Shown here: positions 16,707 to 22,784 of the stretch, piece by piece
How the letters are laid out: every line of letters begins with the position of its first letter
Numbering within the stretch: position 1 is the stretch's first letter
From: Clostridiaceae bacterium
GTDB lineage: Bacteria > Bacillota > Clostridia > Lachnospirales > Lachnospiraceae
DNA length: 26,276 bases
Assembly (NCBI GenBank): GCA_018378255.1
Contig: JAGZXV010000060.1
Location: forward strand, 1-26,276
Direction of reading: 5' to 3'
The notes under the pieces: generated by a model
Told to the model about the DNA's origin: nothing
Databases searched by the model: none
What the model saw: the letters and a program-made list of their open reading frames with translations, nothing else
Translations under genes and position numbers: made by a program

Positions 16707-16905
16707 CATCTTTTGTATATTTTATCACATCCGGGATATCGCATTGCAGAGAATTACAGATATCATTCAGCGTATTCAAGGTGATGCTGCGGTCATGCTT
16801 TAAATTATCCAGAGTACCGCGGCTCATATTGTATTTGTTGATTAAATCATAGGTTGTGATCTTCCTGTTTTTCAATGTCTGCCACAGCGGTTCAAATGTT
16901 ATCAT
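16699..16905 (-). CDS. Small Cro/C1-type HTH regulator (HTH_26-like)
   Basis: The 68-residue protein is almost entirely one helix-turn-helix domain: FEPLWQTLKNRKITTYDLINKYNMSRGTLDNLKHDRSITLNTLNDICNSLQCDIPDVIKY follows the five-helix layout of short XRE regulators (YozG-type), ending in the usual acidic/charged tail. A GAGGTG ribosome site lies 5 nt upstream of the ATG. It is transcribed divergently from the small exported protein at 16996, with about 90 bp between start codons, so it may control that promoter and its own. Regulatory targets are inference. Confidence 0.85.
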   Translation of the reverse strand: MITFEPLWQTLKNRKITTYDLINKYNMSRGTLDNLKHDRSITLNTLNDICNSLQCDIPDVIKYTKDEK

Positions 16906-16946
16906 CTACTCACCTCATAAAACTATTGTACGAGGGAAACTTCAGG

Positions 16947-16975
16947 TTGAATATTCCCCAATATGTGGGTATACT
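16947..16975 (+). promoter_or_regulatory. Promoter of the small exported protein
   Basis: TTGAAT (16947-16952), a 17-bp spacer and TATACT (16970-16975) form a good sigma-A promoter 20 bp before the start codon. It lies in the divergent gap with the HTH gene, where a repressor could act. Confidence 0.7.
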
Positions 16976-16995
16976 GTTAAAAAGAGGAGATATGT

Positions 16996-17334
16996 ATGAG
17001 GAAGACCGCAGCAGTATATTTCATGATATTATTTGTGTTTATGGGAATGAGTGTATATGAAGCGGGGAACTTAGGGACAGCCGTCACAGCAGGGAAGGGA
17101 TTTGAGATTAACAGCAGTTATATCAGCTGTAATGGCGGATATAAGGATACCCGCATTCATGTGGTTTTAACAGAAGAATCAGATGATATGGAGAGGCTGT
17201 TCCAGGAAATAAGGGAGTTTCATGATAATATGAATGGCAAGCCGGACAAGCTGGTCATTTATCTGTATGAAAGCAGAGAGAAACTGTCGGCTGATGAATA
17301 TGTGGAGACGGCCGTATTCGCGGATGGAGAATAA
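16996..17334 (+). CDS. Small exported/membrane-anchored protein, unknown
   Basis: The 112-residue protein opens with a basic-hydrophobic segment (RKTAAVYFMILFVFMGMSVY) that looks like a signal peptide or membrane anchor; a possible cleavage lies near AVTAGKG. The remainder is hydrophilic with an HVVLTEESDDMERLFQEIREF stretch and a KLVIYLYESREKLSADEY segment resembling a small alpha/beta fold. The AGAGGAG site at about 16983-16989 supports the start. The stop codon abuts the stop of the opposing NuoE-like gene. I do not recognise the family. Confidence 0.65.
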   Translation: MRKTAAVYFMILFVFMGMSVYEAGNLGTAVTAGKGFEINSSYISCNGGYKDTRIHVVLTEESDDMERLFQEIREFHDNMNGKPDKLVIYLYESREKLSADEYVETAVFADGE

Positions 17335-17359
17335 TCAGGGACGGAAATCCCTGATTATT
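17330..17359. terminator. Bidirectional hairpin holding both convergent stop codons
   Basis: AATAATCAGGGA (17330-17341) and TCCCTGATTATT (17348-17359) form a perfect 12-bp stem with a 6-nt loop. The plus-strand TAA (17332-17334) and the minus-strand TGA (17335-17337) both lie in one arm. Confidence 0.8.
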
Positions 17360-17808
17360 TGATTGACCATAGCAGGGGTTACCTGGCTGTATAATTTGTC
17401 GTTTACCAATACGTTGGGACCTTTGGCGCAGTTGTGGATACACTGGCAGGTATTCAGGTAAAAAAGGTTATCTTTTGTTACCTGGCCTTTCTGCACATTG
17501 AGCAGGATTTCAAATTCATGAAGTACGGTTAACGCGCCCTTCGATGAGCACCGTCCGTCTGTGCAGACCCTGATTTCGTATAAATAGGGCTGTTCTTTTA
17601 AACTGGGGTAGCGTTTGATCACAGCGTCAATATAAGTGGATTTTAAGGCGAGCCGTTCGGAAATCATTTGTTTTACGGATTCCGGAATATATCCTTTTGC
17701 CTCCTGGATTTCACGCAGCAGGGGAAGCAGTTTTTCCGTATTGGCCATATCACAGTCCTTTTCATAATAGGTGAAAATTTCCTGTAAAATCTCATCCATG
17801 TCAGTCAT
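17335..17808 (-). CDS. Stand-alone NuoE-like [2Fe-2S] thioredoxin-fold protein
   Basis: The 157-residue protein matches the 24-kDa subunit family of NADH dehydrogenases and [FeFe]-hydrogenases (NuoE/HymA). The helical N-terminus (LLPLLREIQEAKGYIPESVKQMISERL) is typical. The thioredoxin-fold domain has cluster ligands Cys82 and Cys87 (CTDGRC, CxxxxC) and Cys123 and Cys127 (CIHNC, CxxxC), plus VNDKLYSQVTPAMV near the end. An extra Cys121 precedes the second pair. Family members pass electrons to a NuoF-like flavoprotein or hydrogenase, but neither partner is near, so this is an orphan copy. It has its own minus-strand promoter and an AAAGGA ribosome site. Confidence 0.85.
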   Translation of the reverse strand: MTDMDEILQEIFTYYEKDCDMANTEKLLPLLREIQEAKGYIPESVKQMISERLALKSTYIDAVIKRYPSLKEQPYLYEIRVCTDGRCSSKGALTVLHEFEILLNVQKGQVTKDNLFYLNTCQCIHNCAKGPNVLVNDKLYSQVTPAMVNQIIRDFRP

Positions 17809-17843
17809 ATTTTCCTTTCCTGGTACACTGATATAATAAAGTT

Positions 17844-17872
17844 ATTTTACAGAGGGCAGGAGAAAAAGGCAA
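17844..17872 (-). promoter_or_regulatory. Promoter of the NuoE-like gene
   Basis: On the minus strand TTGCCT (17872-17867), a 17-bp spacer and TAAAAT (17849-17844) lie upstream of the start at 17808. Confidence 0.55.
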
Positions 17873-17882
17873 GGGGGATTTA

Positions 17883-17987
17883 ATGGAAGAAATACAGGAT
17901 ATTTTGAATCGTTCCTATTTCGCAGTTTTTTACCAGCAAACCATAAGGCTGATCTGTATCTTGTGTGAGGAATGGCGAATGAAATGA
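17883..17987 (+). CDS. Possible 34-residue peptide
   Basis: ATG at 17883 follows a GGGGG stretch (about 17873-17877) and opens a short frame, MEEIQDILNRSYFAVFYQQ, continuing through a hydrophobic TIRLICILCEEWRMK to a TGA. A TATAAT at 17832-17837 could promote it. The peptide is amphipathic with two cysteines. Nothing recognised; it may be chance or a remnant. Confidence 0.25.
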   Translation: MEEIQDILNRSYFAVFYQQTIRLICILCEEWRMK

Positions 17988-18009
17988 TAAAAAAATATCA
18001 AAAACCTTA

Positions 18010-18038
18010 TTGTAAGTATCAGGTTTATTTTATATAAT
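18010..18038 (+). promoter_or_regulatory. Promoter of the MerR-type regulator
   Basis: TTGTAA (18010-18015), a 17-bp spacer and TATAAT (18033-18038). Transcription should begin near 18045, which excludes the in-frame ATG at 18040 as a start and favours the ATG at 18082. Confidence 0.7.
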
Positions 18039-18081
18039 TATGATAGACACTGAAGCAAAATATGATATAAGGTTGTGCAAT

Positions 18082-18936
18082 ATGTTAAAAACGAATAATC
18101 TCAATGTTAAAAAAATGACGATTGGTCAAATGGCAAATCTGAACCATGTTTCGGAGCAGACCCTGCGCCTGTATGACCGTGAAGGGCTGTTGTCGCCTCT
18201 TTACCGGGATGAGAAGACGGGGTACCGGTATTATGATATCCGTCAAAGTGCCCAATTGGACACGATTCAATACATGAAAGCGCTGGGAATGTCCTTAAAA
18301 GAGATTAAAATCCATATGAAAGACTGGGATATGGGGCGGATCAAGCAGCTGCTCAGGCAAAACAGGGATGCAATTGATGAGAAGGTGCGGGAACTGAATC
18401 TTCAAAAACGGGCCATAGAACGGGCTCTTGACAGCTACGAACGGTATGAATCCGCGCCGCCTGACGGAGCTATTGTGATGGAATATATTCCAAAGCGGCA
18501 GATGTACGTGACCAATACGAAGATTAATTTTTACGATTATGATATTGCGGAATATGAAAAAGTGCTGCGGATTTTAAAAGAAGACATGGCAGATCACAAG
18601 ATTTCGCCGTTTTATTTTGCAAATGCGGGTACAATTTTGCGGAAAGACCGGTTTTTGAAAAGAAATCTGTATTCTACCGAGGTATTCGTGTTTGTGGACA
18701 GGGAGTATGTGGCGGATGAACTGATCACCTGGATTCCTGCCAGCACCTACCTCTGTATTTACTGTGACCGTTTTGAAAAGGAGAAGGAGTACATTGACCG
18801 GCTTTTAGCGGAGATAGAGGCCAGGAATTATATCGTAACAGGAGATTATATCTGTGAAGTGATTGTGGAAATGCCTCTTGATTATGCGGAACGGGGGATG
18901 TTTCTGCGCCTTCAGATACCGGTACGCCTCAATTGA
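18082..18936 (+). CDS. MerR family regulator with C-terminal effector-binding domain (BltR/BmrR-like)
   Basis: The 284-residue protein has a MerR winged HTH: MTIGQMANLNHVSEQTLRLYDREGLLSP, then the YRDEKTGYRYYDIRQSAQLDTIQYMKALGMSLKEIK wing. A coiled-coil dimerisation helix follows (about 85-125, QNRDAIDEKVRELNLQKRAIERAL), then a ~150-residue ligand-sensing domain of the BmrR/GyrI type (EYIPKRQMYVTNTKI onward). Such proteins twist suboptimal promoters to activate transport or detoxification genes in response to organic compounds. ATG 18082 has an AAGG-type ribosome site and lies downstream of the promoter. The next gene is an oxidoreductase 128 bp downstream whose own promoter is weak, so it is a plausible target. 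The inducer is unknown. Confidence 0.88.
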   Translation: MLKTNNLNVKKMTIGQMANLNHVSEQTLRLYDREGLLSPLYRDEKTGYRYYDIRQSAQLDTIQYMKALGMSLKEIKIHMKDWDMGRIKQLLRQNRDAIDEKVRELNLQKRAIERALDSYERYESAPPDGAIVMEYIPKRQMYVTNTKINFYDYDIAEYEKVLRILKEDMADHKISPFYFANAGTILRKDRFLKRNLYSTEVFVFVDREYVADELITWIPASTYLCIYCDRFEKEKEYIDRLLAEIEARNYIVTGDYICEVIVEMPLDYAERGMFLRLQIPVRLN

Positions 18937-19005
18937 GATATTGTTAAAATGCCCTAATAATTAATCGGGAAATTGGCAATAATGCTCAATAGACTTGATA
19001 CTCCG

Positions 19006-19020
19006 TATAAGCCTTATAAT
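19006..19020 (+). promoter_or_regulatory. -10 region with a dyad before the oxidoreductase gene
   Basis: A TATAAT (19015-19020) overlaps a perfect dyad TATAAG-C-CTTATA (19006-19018). The nearest -35-like TTGATA (18995-19000) is only 14 bp away, so the promoter is non-canonical, consistent with (but not proof of) a need for an activator such as the upstream MerR protein. Confidence 0.4.
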
Positions 19021-19064
19021 AAAGATAACAATTAATTTGATTTCATGGAAAGGATGGAGCTGCG

Positions 19065-20105
19065 ATGATGAATTACGAAAAGATCCGTGTGGTACAGTAC
19101 GGATGCGGAAAGATGGCAAAGTATATTTTGAGATACCTGTATGAGAAAGGTGCTGAGATTGTAGGAGCCATTGACGTCAATCCTGAGGTTGTGGGGATGG
19201 ATGTGGGCGATTTTGCCGGACTTGGTTTTAAACTGGGCGTAACCATCAGAGATGATGCGGATGCGGTTTTGGATGAATGCGATGCGGATGTGGCCGTTGT
19301 CACCTTATTCAGCTTTATGGAGGATGTATATCCTCATTTTGAAAAATGTGTATCAAGAGGAATTAATGTGGTCACCACCTGTGAAGAGGCGATCTATCCG
19401 TGGACAACCGCTTCTTCCATCACAAATAAACTGGATCTTTTGGCAAAGGAAAACGGATGCACCATCGTAGGCGCGGGGATGCAGGATATTTACTGGATCA
19501 ACATGATCGGCTGTGTGGCTGGCGGAGTGCACAGAATCGACAGAATTGAAGGGGCGGTAAGCTATAACGTGGAAGATTATGGCCTGGCTTTGGCAGAAGC
19601 TCACGGAGCCGGTTTGACACCGGAAGAATTCGAGGCTCAGATCGCGCATCCCACCACTTTGGAACCGTCTTATGTATGGAACTCCAATGAAGCGCTCTGC
19701 AACAAGATGGGCTGGACGATCAAATCCCAGACTCAGAAATGTGTTCCTTATTTCTATGACACAGATCTCTATTCTTCAACCCTGGGCAAAACCATTCCGA
19801 AAGGGAATTGTATCGGAATGAGCGCAGTGGTGACGACAGAGACGTTCCAGGGCCCGGTGATTGAAACACAGTGTATCGGAAAAGTTTATGGACCGGATGA
19901 TGGAGATATGTGTGACTGGAAGATCATAGGAGAACCTGACACCACATTTTATGTGACAAAACCAGCTACGGTAGAACATACCTGTGCGACCATCGTAAAC
20001 AGGATTCCGACGATTCTTAACGCGCCGGCCGGATATGTTACGGTAGAGAAACTGGAAGATGTACAGTATATGACATATCCGATGCACATGTATCTGGATG
20101 AATAA
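19065..20105 (+). CDS. DapB-like NAD(P)-dependent oxidoreductase (2,4-diaminopentanoate dehydrogenase family-like)
   Basis: The 346-residue protein starts with a Rossmann nucleotide-binding motif (RVVQYGCGKMAKYILRYLYEKGAEIVGAID) and continues as a dihydrodipicolinate-reductase-like fold (DADVAVVTLFSFMEDVYPHFEKCVSRG, VVTTCEEA, VGAGMQDIYW). In length and layout it resembles 2,4-diaminopentanoate dehydrogenase, used in clostridial ornithine fermentation, and related amine dehydrogenases more than biosynthetic DapB (~250 residues). Catalysis would be reversible oxidative deamination of an amino acid derivative, but substrate is unknown, and no neighbouring oraS/oraE/ortA homologues are present. 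GGAG at 19056-19059 serves ATG 19065 or the adjacent ATG 19068. It ends before a 17-bp perfect hairpin. Confidence 0.7.
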   Translation: MMNYEKIRVVQYGCGKMAKYILRYLYEKGAEIVGAIDVNPEVVGMDVGDFAGLGFKLGVTIRDDADAVLDECDADVAVVTLFSFMEDVYPHFEKCVSRGINVVTTCEEAIYPWTTASSITNKLDLLAKENGCTIVGAGMQDIYWINMIGCVAGGVHRIDRIEGAVSYNVEDYGLALAEAHGAGLTPEEFEAQIAHPTTLEPSYVWNSNEALCNKMGWTIKSQTQKCVPYFYDTDLYSSTLGKTIPKGNCIGMSAVVTTETFQGPVIETQCIGKVYGPDDGDMCDWKIIGEPDTTFYVTKPATVEHTCATIVNRIPTILNAPAGYVTVEKLEDVQYMTYPMHMYLDE

Positions 20106-20137
20106 AAAGTTTGGAATGAGAGACAGAGAGAAATAAG

Positions 20138-20181
20138 GGCCGCAGGGCCGGAAACGTGTTTGATTTTCCGGCCCTGCGGCC
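20138..20181 (+). terminator. Strong hairpin after the oxidoreductase gene
   Basis: A 17-bp perfect stem (20138-20154 with 20165-20181), very GC-rich, has a 10-nt loop. The tail TGCTTGTGTTT is only modestly T-rich, but stem strength suggests termination. Confidence 0.75.
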
Positions 20182-20238
20182 TGCTTGTGTTTATCCGGGG
20201 GCGGGCAGAAAACACTTTTCTATGGATACCAAATACGG

Positions 20239-20316
20239 TATAATAACAGAGGGCATGTCTTAGTATGCATATCCCGGTTATGCCCATGGTTTTTATGGAA
20301 TGCATTTTTAAACCAT
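20239..20316 (+). promoter_or_regulatory. yaaA-bcp promoter and structured leader
   Basis: TATAAT is at 20239-20244 with a weak TTTTCT at -35. The leader has two back-to-back hairpins: GGGCAT/ATGCCC (20251-20256 with 20280-20285) and ATGGTTT/AAACCAT (20286-20292 with 20310-20316). The first encloses TATGCATATCCC (20264-20275), a 12-mer also found 19 nt after the -10 of the promoter at 21812. Confidence 0.6.
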
Positions 20317-20355
20317 AATAAGGAACAGAAGAAAGACAGACTGGAGGAGATTTTT

Positions 20356-21156
20356 TTGAAAATTATCATTTCCCCTGCAAAAAAGATGAATGTGAAGGAT
20401 GACAGCCTGGAGATAAGCGGCCTGCCCTGTTATCTGAAAGAAGCCGGGCTGTTGATGGAGTATATCAGGGGACTGAGCTATGAAGAGGCAAAAAATGTTT
20501 GGAAATGCAATGATAAAATTGCCGCCCTTAATTATGACCGTTTTGTACATATGGACTTAAAAAAACGGCTGACGCCTGCTGTTTTATCCTATGAAGGGAT
20601 TCAGTATCAGTATATGGCGCCGGATGTGTTCAGTCAGAAAGAACTGGATTATGTACAGAAACATCTTTACATCCTGTCCGGTTTTTATGGTGCCCTTTCT
20701 CCGTTAGAGGGAATTGTGCCGTACCGTCTGGAGATGCAGTCTAAAGTGGATATCCGCACAGGAGAAGCGCATTTTCAGGACCTGTATCATTTTTGGGGGA
20801 ATAGGATTTACCAGAGGGTGACGGAAAATGACCATGTGATTATCAATCTGGCTTCCAAAGAGTACAGCAGAGCGGTTGAAGCATTTCTTGAGCCGGATGA
20901 TGTGTTTATCAACTGCGTCTTCGGCTGTATGGAGAAGGATAAAAAGGGCAACGATAAAGTAAAGGTCAAAGGAACCGAGGCTAAGATGGCCCGGGGAGAG
21001 ATGGTCCGGTTTATGGCGGAACGGGAGATTGAAGACCTGGACGGAATTAAGGCTTTCAACCGTTTGGGCTATTCATTTTCTGAAGAACGTTCGGACAAAA
21101 CAAATTTTGTATTCATATCAGAAGGGAATAAGGCATTGAATGCCGCAAAAAGATAG
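20356..21156 (+). CDS. yaaA: Peroxide stress protein YaaA (DUF328)
   Basis: KIIISPAKKMNV at the very start, then the YEEAKNVWKCNDKIAALNYDRF segment and LSGFYGALSPLEGIVPYRLEM are strong YaaA signatures. YaaA lowers intracellular free iron and DNA damage during peroxide stress in E. coli and binds DNA. The start is TTG at 20356: GGAGGAG at 20343-20349 lies 6 nt upstream, the protein then begins exactly at the conserved KIIISPAKK, and the resulting 266 residues fit the family. An open frame runs further upstream to 20185, but that stretch covers the leader and is not conserved-looking. Its stop is 10 bp before the peroxiredoxin gene, whose ribosome site overlaps the yaaA end. Confidence 0.93.
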   Translation: MKIIISPAKKMNVKDDSLEISGLPCYLKEAGLLMEYIRGLSYEEAKNVWKCNDKIAALNYDRFVHMDLKKRLTPAVLSYEGIQYQYMAPDVFSQKELDYVQKHLYILSGFYGALSPLEGIVPYRLEMQSKVDIRTGEAHFQDLYHFWGNRIYQRVTENDHVIINLASKEYSRAVEAFLEPDDVFINCVFGCMEKDKKGNDKVKVKGTEAKMARGEMVRFMAEREIEDLDGIKAFNRLGYSFSEERSDKTNFVFISEGNKALNAAKR

Positions 21157-21166
21157 GAGAGAGATC

Positions 21167-21631
21167 ATGTTAGAAGCAGGAACAAAAGCACCGGATTTTG
21201 TGCTGAATGACAAGGACGGAAAGCAAATCCGGCTTTCCGATTATCTGGGAAAAAAGGTGGTATTGTACTTTTATCCGAGGGACAATACTCCGGGATGTAC
21301 CAAAGAAGCCTGTGCATTTGCAGGCGCTTATGAGGGGTTTCGCAGCAAAGATATCGTGGTGATCGGCGTCAGCAAGGACAGTGAAGCTTCCCACAGGAAA
21401 TTTGCGGAAAAGCATAATCTGCCTTTTATCCTCGTTTCAGACCCCCAGTTACAGGTCATACAGGCATACGATGTATGGCAGGAGAAAAAACTCTACGGCA
21501 AGGTGGGCATGGGAGTTGTGCGCTCCACCTATATCATTGATGAAAATGGAGTGATTGAAAAGGTATACCCCAAGGTAAAACCGGATACTAATGCAGGTGA
21601 AATTCTGGATTATCTTGAAAACAAACAATAA
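21167..21631 (+). CDS. bcp: Thiol peroxidase of the Bcp/PrxQ type
   Basis: The 154-residue protein begins LEAGTKAPDFVLNDKDGKQIRLSDYLGKK. The active site PRDNTPGCTKEACAF has peroxidatic Cys44 and the resolving Cys49 five residues on, the hallmark of atypical 2-Cys PrxQ/Bcp enzymes that reduce peroxides with thioredoxin. The AGGAGAG site (starting near 21155) supports ATG 21167; a longer in-frame start at 21140 overlaps yaaA and lacks a ribosome site. Forming one transcript with yaaA, it completes an iron- and peroxide-defence pair, useful for an anaerobe meeting oxygen. It ends before hairpins at 21643-21670 and 21711-21748. Confidence 0.95.
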   Translation: MLEAGTKAPDFVLNDKDGKQIRLSDYLGKKVVLYFYPRDNTPGCTKEACAFAGAYEGFRSKDIVVIGVSKDSEASHRKFAEKHNLPFILVSDPQLQVIQAYDVWQEKKLYGKVGMGVVRSTYIIDENGVIEKVYPKVKPDTNAGEILDYLENKQ

Positions 21632-21642
21632 AGCCAGGTAAT

Positions 21643-21670
21643 AGTTCAGGACGATGAGCCGTTCTGAACT
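21643..21670 (+). other. 11-bp hairpin downstream of bcp
   Basis: AGTTCAG/CTGAACT (21643-21649 with 21664-21670) extends inward with a G-T pair and ACG/CGT. There is no T tail; it may protect the mRNA 3' end ahead of the true terminator. Confidence 0.5.
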
Positions 21671-21710
21671 GTTACAAAACCAGAAGAAATAATAAAATAA
21701 AAGGCCAAAA

Positions 21711-21748
21711 AGCACCGCTGTGAGCAGATTCTTGCAGCGGTGTTTTTT
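21711..21748 (+). terminator. Terminator of yaaA-bcp
   Basis: CACCGCTG (21713-21720) pairs with CAGCGGTG (21735-21742), followed directly by TTTTTT: a canonical Rho-independent terminator. Confidence 0.92.
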
Positions 21749-21788
21749 AATTATTACATAATGTAATGAATAAATGAAATACATGCAT

Positions 21789-21848
21789 TTGAATTATATT
21801 CCATTGGCGATTATAATTAAGTTATCGATAAAGGAATATGCATATCCC
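21789..21848 (+). promoter_or_regulatory. Promoter and operators of the hydrolase-permease-LysR unit
   Basis: TTGAAT (21789-21794), a 17-bp spacer and TATAAT (21812-21817) form a strong promoter. A perfect dyad AATTATA-N13-TATAATT (21792-21798 with 21812-21818) spans it, matching LysR-type architecture. The palindrome ATATGCATAT (21836-21845), within GGaATATGCATATcCC, lies in the leader, and a near-palindrome AAATACATGCATTT (21777-21790) abuts the -35. The leader motif TATGCATATCCC is repeated at 20264. Confidence 0.65.
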
Positions 21849-21892
21849 AATAAAAACTCTATTGTCGTTTACAAGACAGAATGCGAGGAATT

Positions 21893-22759
21893 ATGGATTT
21901 AGAGAAATATAAAAAAAGCTATGAAGAACTGCAGCAGATGCAGAGGACGAAAAATCTGGATTATTATGCACACCCATCCAGATATTATGTAAAACCGTTC
22001 CGGATCATCGGAGATGTTTATTATATCGGGGATCAGAAGGTGTGCTCTCATCTGATCGATACGGGGGACGGCCTGATCGTATTTGACAGCGGTTTCCAGC
22101 ATTCCATTCACCTGATGGTACAAGCGGTGTGGGAGTGTGGATTTAATCCAAAGGATATTAAGTATATCATCCATTCCCATGAACATTTTGACCACATCGG
22201 CGCCGCTAATGATTTTAAGGATCTGTATGGTACGAAGCTGGTGATAAGCAAGGAAGGGGCAGATGTGTTTCGGAACAGGCCGGAACTGGTTTATATGGAA
22301 GCCTGCCCTTATCCTTATGCATCCATATTTGAACCGGATATGGAATTGGAGGACGGGCAGGTTTTCACACTGGGGCATACCTCAATCCGATGTGTACATA
22401 CGCCGGGTCATTCTCAGGGAGTGATGAGCTTTTTCTTCGATACGGAAGAGAACGGACAGGTTTATCACGTGGGGTATTTCGGAGGCGCAGGCTACAATAC
22501 CCTTTATAAACAGGCATTGATCCATGATGGCCTGCCTCTTAGCTGCCGGCAGCAGTTTTTAGATTCCTTAAAGAAGGTGAGAGGGGAGCAGGTGGATGTG
22601 GTTTTGGGAAATCATCCGAGACAGAATGAAACGTTGGAGAAACGGAAGAGGATGCTGGAAAAACCGGATGAGAATCCGTTTTTGGATCCGGAGGAGTGGA
22701 TCAGGTTTATTGATATGCTGACGGGGCAGTTCCAGGCATTTATAGACGCAGGAAACTAA
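21893..22759 (+). CDS. Metallo-beta-lactamase-fold hydrolase, resembling subclass B3
   Basis: The zinc motif HEHFDH (His96, His98, Asp100, His101) is followed by HTPGHSQG with His173 and GNHPRQNE with His241. The layout H-x-H-x-D-H, PGHS and a late NHP resembles subclass B3 metallo-beta-lactamases and close non-lactamase relatives more than glyoxalase II. No signal peptide is seen in 288 residues, so a periplasmic antibiotic role is unlikely; hydrolysis of an imported ester, amide or lactone is more likely. The start at 21893 follows GAGG (21885-21888) at only 4 nt; ATG 21881 in frame is an alternative. It opens an operon with an SLC13 permease (25 bp gap) and a LysR gene, suggesting uptake then hydrolysis of an organic anion. 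Confidence 0.85.
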   Translation: MDLEKYKKSYEELQQMQRTKNLDYYAHPSRYYVKPFRIIGDVYYIGDQKVCSHLIDTGDGLIVFDSGFQHSIHLMVQAVWECGFNPKDIKYIIHSHEHFDHIGAANDFKDLYGTKLVISKEGADVFRNRPELVYMEACPYPYASIFEPDMELEDGQVFTLGHTSIRCVHTPGHSQGVMSFFFDTEENGQVYHVGYFGGAGYNTLYKQALIHDGLPLSCRQQFLDSLKKVRGEQVDVVLGNHPRQNETLEKRKRMLEKPDENPFLDPEEWIRFIDMLTGQFQAFIDAGN

Positions 22760-22784
22760 AAAAATAATAACAGGGGGATTTATT

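Noticed and set aside
16875..17060. A 61-residue frame crossing the HTH-exported protein gap
   Set aside because: It overlaps the HTH gene, the promoter and the start of the exported protein, and has no ribosome site.
14070..17334. Phage or contact-dependent toxin-immunity island
   Set aside because: The lipoprotein, HTH and DUF4026 genes hint at an accessory locus, but no toxin, integrase, transposase or att duplication is visible.
20185..20355. Upstream extension of YaaA
   Set aside because: It covers the promoter and structured leader; the conserved terminus and GGAGGAG place the start at TTG 20356.
21140..21166. Longer Bcp start overlapping yaaA
   Set aside because: No ribosome site; ATG 21167 has AGGAGAG and gives the family-typical N-terminus.
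21893..22759. True antibiotic-degrading beta-lactamase
   Set aside because: Zinc ligands resemble subclass B3, but there is no signal peptide and the gene sits with a permease and LysR regulator, which favours metabolic hydrolysis.
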